DNA of 33,943 nt from JBEKHT01 sp049511715 (GTDB taxonomy: Bacteria > Chloroflexota > Anaerolineae > Anaerolineales > RBG-16-64-43). The translations under genes were made by a program, and so were the position numbers. Positions 32,852 to 33,943 of this stretch are shown in pieces. Numbering within the stretch: the first letter of the stretch is position 1; every line of letters begins with the position of its first letter. The notes beneath the pieces are model-generated. The model had not been told where the DNA came from. It made no database searches and saw only the letters and a program-made list of their open reading frames with translations. The stretch spans positions 1 to 33,943 of the forward strand of contig JBEKXU010000035.1 in NCBI GenBank assembly GCA_049511715.1. The letters are read 5' to 3'.

Positions 32852-33526
32852 CTATTCCATGTGAAAGGTCTGTGCGTTTCGCTTCGAAAGCTCCTGCTGG
32901 GCCGACCGAGCCCACGCGGGATCCCCCCGGAGAAGGGTTCCCAGGAGGATGCATCGAGCATTGGTATCCACTCGCTCCGCGACGTCCAGGGCCGTGTCCA
33001 GATCCTGTGCAAGCACGAATAGGCCGTGCCAGGGCACAAGCACTGCGGCGCGCGAAAGGCCTTCCTGCCACTGGGCGCGAATGGCCAAGCCCACATTCTC
33101 GGCGAGTTCCCGGCTGTGAGAAGGTGCGTACTCGGCCAGTTTCACTTCGCCCAACTTCAGGGTGGCTTCCAAGACCGGCGGAATCGGAAGCTGAGCGGAG
33201 CAGAAGACCAAAGCGTTCCGAGAATGGCCGTGGACCACCGCCATCCCCTCCTCCGAAAAGTCAGCATGCAGGCGGAGATGGACCTTCACTTCACGGGATA
33301 CCTCCCCCGTCCCTTCCAGCCTCTGGCCATGCCCGTCCAGCACGAGGACTTGCTCCGGGCGGAGGTTCCAGTGATGGCGGCTCCCCGCATACCGGGGGGT
33401 CATACAAATCCTCTCGCCGACGCGCGCGGAGATGTTCCCTCCAGCGGTGTCCGTCAGTCCCCGGGCATACATGAGAGCCCCGATTTCGCAGATCTTGCCG
33501 CGTACCAGCGCGATCTGATCGCTCAT
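32852..33526 (-). CDS. Class II aldolase/adducin family protein
   Basis: A 224-aa zinc-dependent aldolase or epimerase of the FucA/AraD superfamily. Zinc-ligand histidines are H99 and H101 (VVHGHSRNAL) with H167 (PWHGLFV), and E79 in VSREVKVH sits at the catalytic glutamate or nearby. TDTAGGNISARVG (residues 25-37) is the phosphate-binding N-terminal motif. Likely substrates are fuculose-, rhamnulose- or ribulose-type phosphates. It precedes the PfkB kinase, so kinase and aldolase may act in one sugar pathway. The tRNA-Glu gene lies about 130 bp upstream on the same strand. Confidence 0.9.
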   Translation of the reverse strand: MSDQIALVRGKICEIGALMYARGLTDTAGGNISARVGERICMTPRYAGSRHHWNLRPEQVLVLDGHGQRLEGTGEVSREVKVHLRLHADFSEEGMAVVHGHSRNALVFCSAQLPIPPVLEATLKLGEVKLAEYAPSHSRELAENVGLAIRAQWQEGLSRAAVLVPWHGLFVLAQDLDTALDVAERVDTNARCILLGTLLRGDPAWARSAQQELSKRNAQTFHME

Positions 33527-33657
33527 CCCACCTCCTCCTGTGCTGTTTCAAGTTCCACCTGGCCGCTTGAATCCCGCGGGATAGTTGCCCCAGCCCAATC
33601 CAGATGCTCTGCAAGCCCGTTAGAATCATTCGAGCCGCCTTTTGAGCGACTCGATCT

Positions 33658-33733
33658 TGGTGCCCCCAACGAGTTTCGAACTCGTGTTTTGGCCTTGAGA
33701 GGGCCGCGTCCTGGGCCGCTAGACGATGGGGGC
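33658..33733 (-). tRNA. tRNA-Glu (anticodon CTC)
   Basis: The minus strand folds as a full cloverleaf of 76 nt: acceptor GCCCCCA/TGGGGGC, D-arm with GTCTAGCGGCCCAGGAC, and anticodon loop CTCTCAA giving CTC. The anticodon stem has a terminal C-A mismatch, the T-arm is ACGAG-TTCGAAA-CTCGT, and the discriminator A is followed by an encoded CCA (33658-33660). The sequence closely resembles bacterial tRNA-Glu. Confidence 0.95.
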
Positions 33734-33825
33734 CAGATGCGCCGATGGATATTCAATTCTGGCGAGGGGATTTTATCATGGTCACTTCGCCGGCACCACC
33801 CTAACGCGTCCAATCCCCGGATGTC

Positions 33826-33874
33826 ATCAGCGGCCTAAAATTGACCCCCTATCAGCGGTTGAAAATTGACCCCC
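33826..33874. repeat. Two tandem 24-bp repeats at the IS21-like end
   Basis: The two copies differ at only three adjacent positions (CCT against TTG) and are separated by one base. They are probable transposase-binding repeats of the element tip. Confidence 0.8.
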
Positions 33875-33936
33875 CTCCCGGACATTAAGATAGGCCTCCT
33901 AAGCCCTAGATTGAGCGGGGTGGAGGAGGCGGGAGG

Positions 33937-33943
33937 ATGGTCA
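33937..33943 (+). CDS. Possible start of IstA-like transposase (first codons only)
   Basis: An ATG at 33937 is preceded by GGAGGAGGCGGGAGG. Only two codons and one base lie within the window, so identity is inferred entirely from the IS21-like tip; a GTG at 33920 in another frame is an alternative start. Confidence 0.25.

Larger units (their letters stand above)
33822..33943 (+). mobile_element. Terminus of an IS21-like element (truncated by window edge)
   Basis: The segment opens with TGTCATCAGCGG and carries two tandem copies, period 25 bp, of ATCAGCGG-nnn-AAAATTGACCCCC (33826-33849 and 33851-33874). Multiple repeats of this kind at the tips are a hallmark of IS21-family elements. The segment ends in a purine-rich stretch and a start codon that would open istA. 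Only about 120 bp are in the window, so the family call is tentative. Confidence 0.6.

Noticed and set aside
1..33943. CRISPR array, phage or toxin-antitoxin system
   Set aside because: No regularly spaced repeats, cas, phage structural or toxin-antitoxin genes were seen; the window is mostly housekeeping genes.

Overview
The window is high-GC (about 60% by eye), densely coding bacterial chromosome. Three traits make me place it, as inference, in Chloroflexota, probably near Anaerolineae: a zinc-ribbon (DUF5679-like) N-terminus on TopA, a B-family DNA polymerase cassette, and a ribosomal protein L31 extended by an RNA polymerase alpha-CTD-like domain. No 16S gene is present to confirm this. 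Both ends lie inside insertion sequences: the 3' end of an IS30-type transposase gene on the left and the terminus of an IS21-like element on the right. The window may therefore be a contig that broke at repeats.

Layout. 1-3041: IS30 remnant, then a strong promoter with a structured leader and an intrinsic terminator just before argG-argH (last two steps of arginine synthesis). 3270-4748: a B12-binding radical SAM protein. 4908-8437 (minus): complete nadC-nadA-nadB de novo NAD operon. 9046-12788: rmuC, a patatin-like phospholipase and a DUF72 protein. 12718-16184 (minus): an apparently SOS-controlled three-gene cassette of RecA-like protein, small helical protein and B-family polymerase. 16964-21111: manC, topA and a NUDIX hydrolase. 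21161-24761: a two-TM protein, greA and dgt (minus), and an orphan NarL-type response regulator. 25163-27193 (minus): a DUF4388/PATAN, COG2229-type GTPase and V4R signalling trio. 27556-28777: rplU-rpmA-rpmE. 28929-31737: tdk-hpt and a CCA/poly(A) polymerase-like gene. 31855-33733 (minus): tRNA-Glu, a class II aldolase and a PfkB sugar kinase.

The most striking system is the polymerase cassette. A perfect 26-bp palindrome whose core is the Gram-positive-type LexA site GAAC-N4-GTTC fills the spacer of a -35/-10 promoter. It drives a RecA-fold protein with a degenerate Walker A, a 130-aa helical protein, and a polymerase whose proofreading exonuclease residues are replaced and whose motif C reads LTDS instead of DTDS. 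This looks like a damage-inducible, proofreading-deficient polymerase module, analogous in logic to ImuA-ImuB-DnaE2 but built on family B. The mutagenic role is inference; the motifs and operator are read from the sequence.

Several other sigma-70-type promoters with exact 17-bp spacers could be read directly (argG leader, NUDIX gene, response regulator, dgt, DUF4388 operon, rplU, tdk). Intrinsic terminators are clear before argG, after the response regulator and after rpmE.
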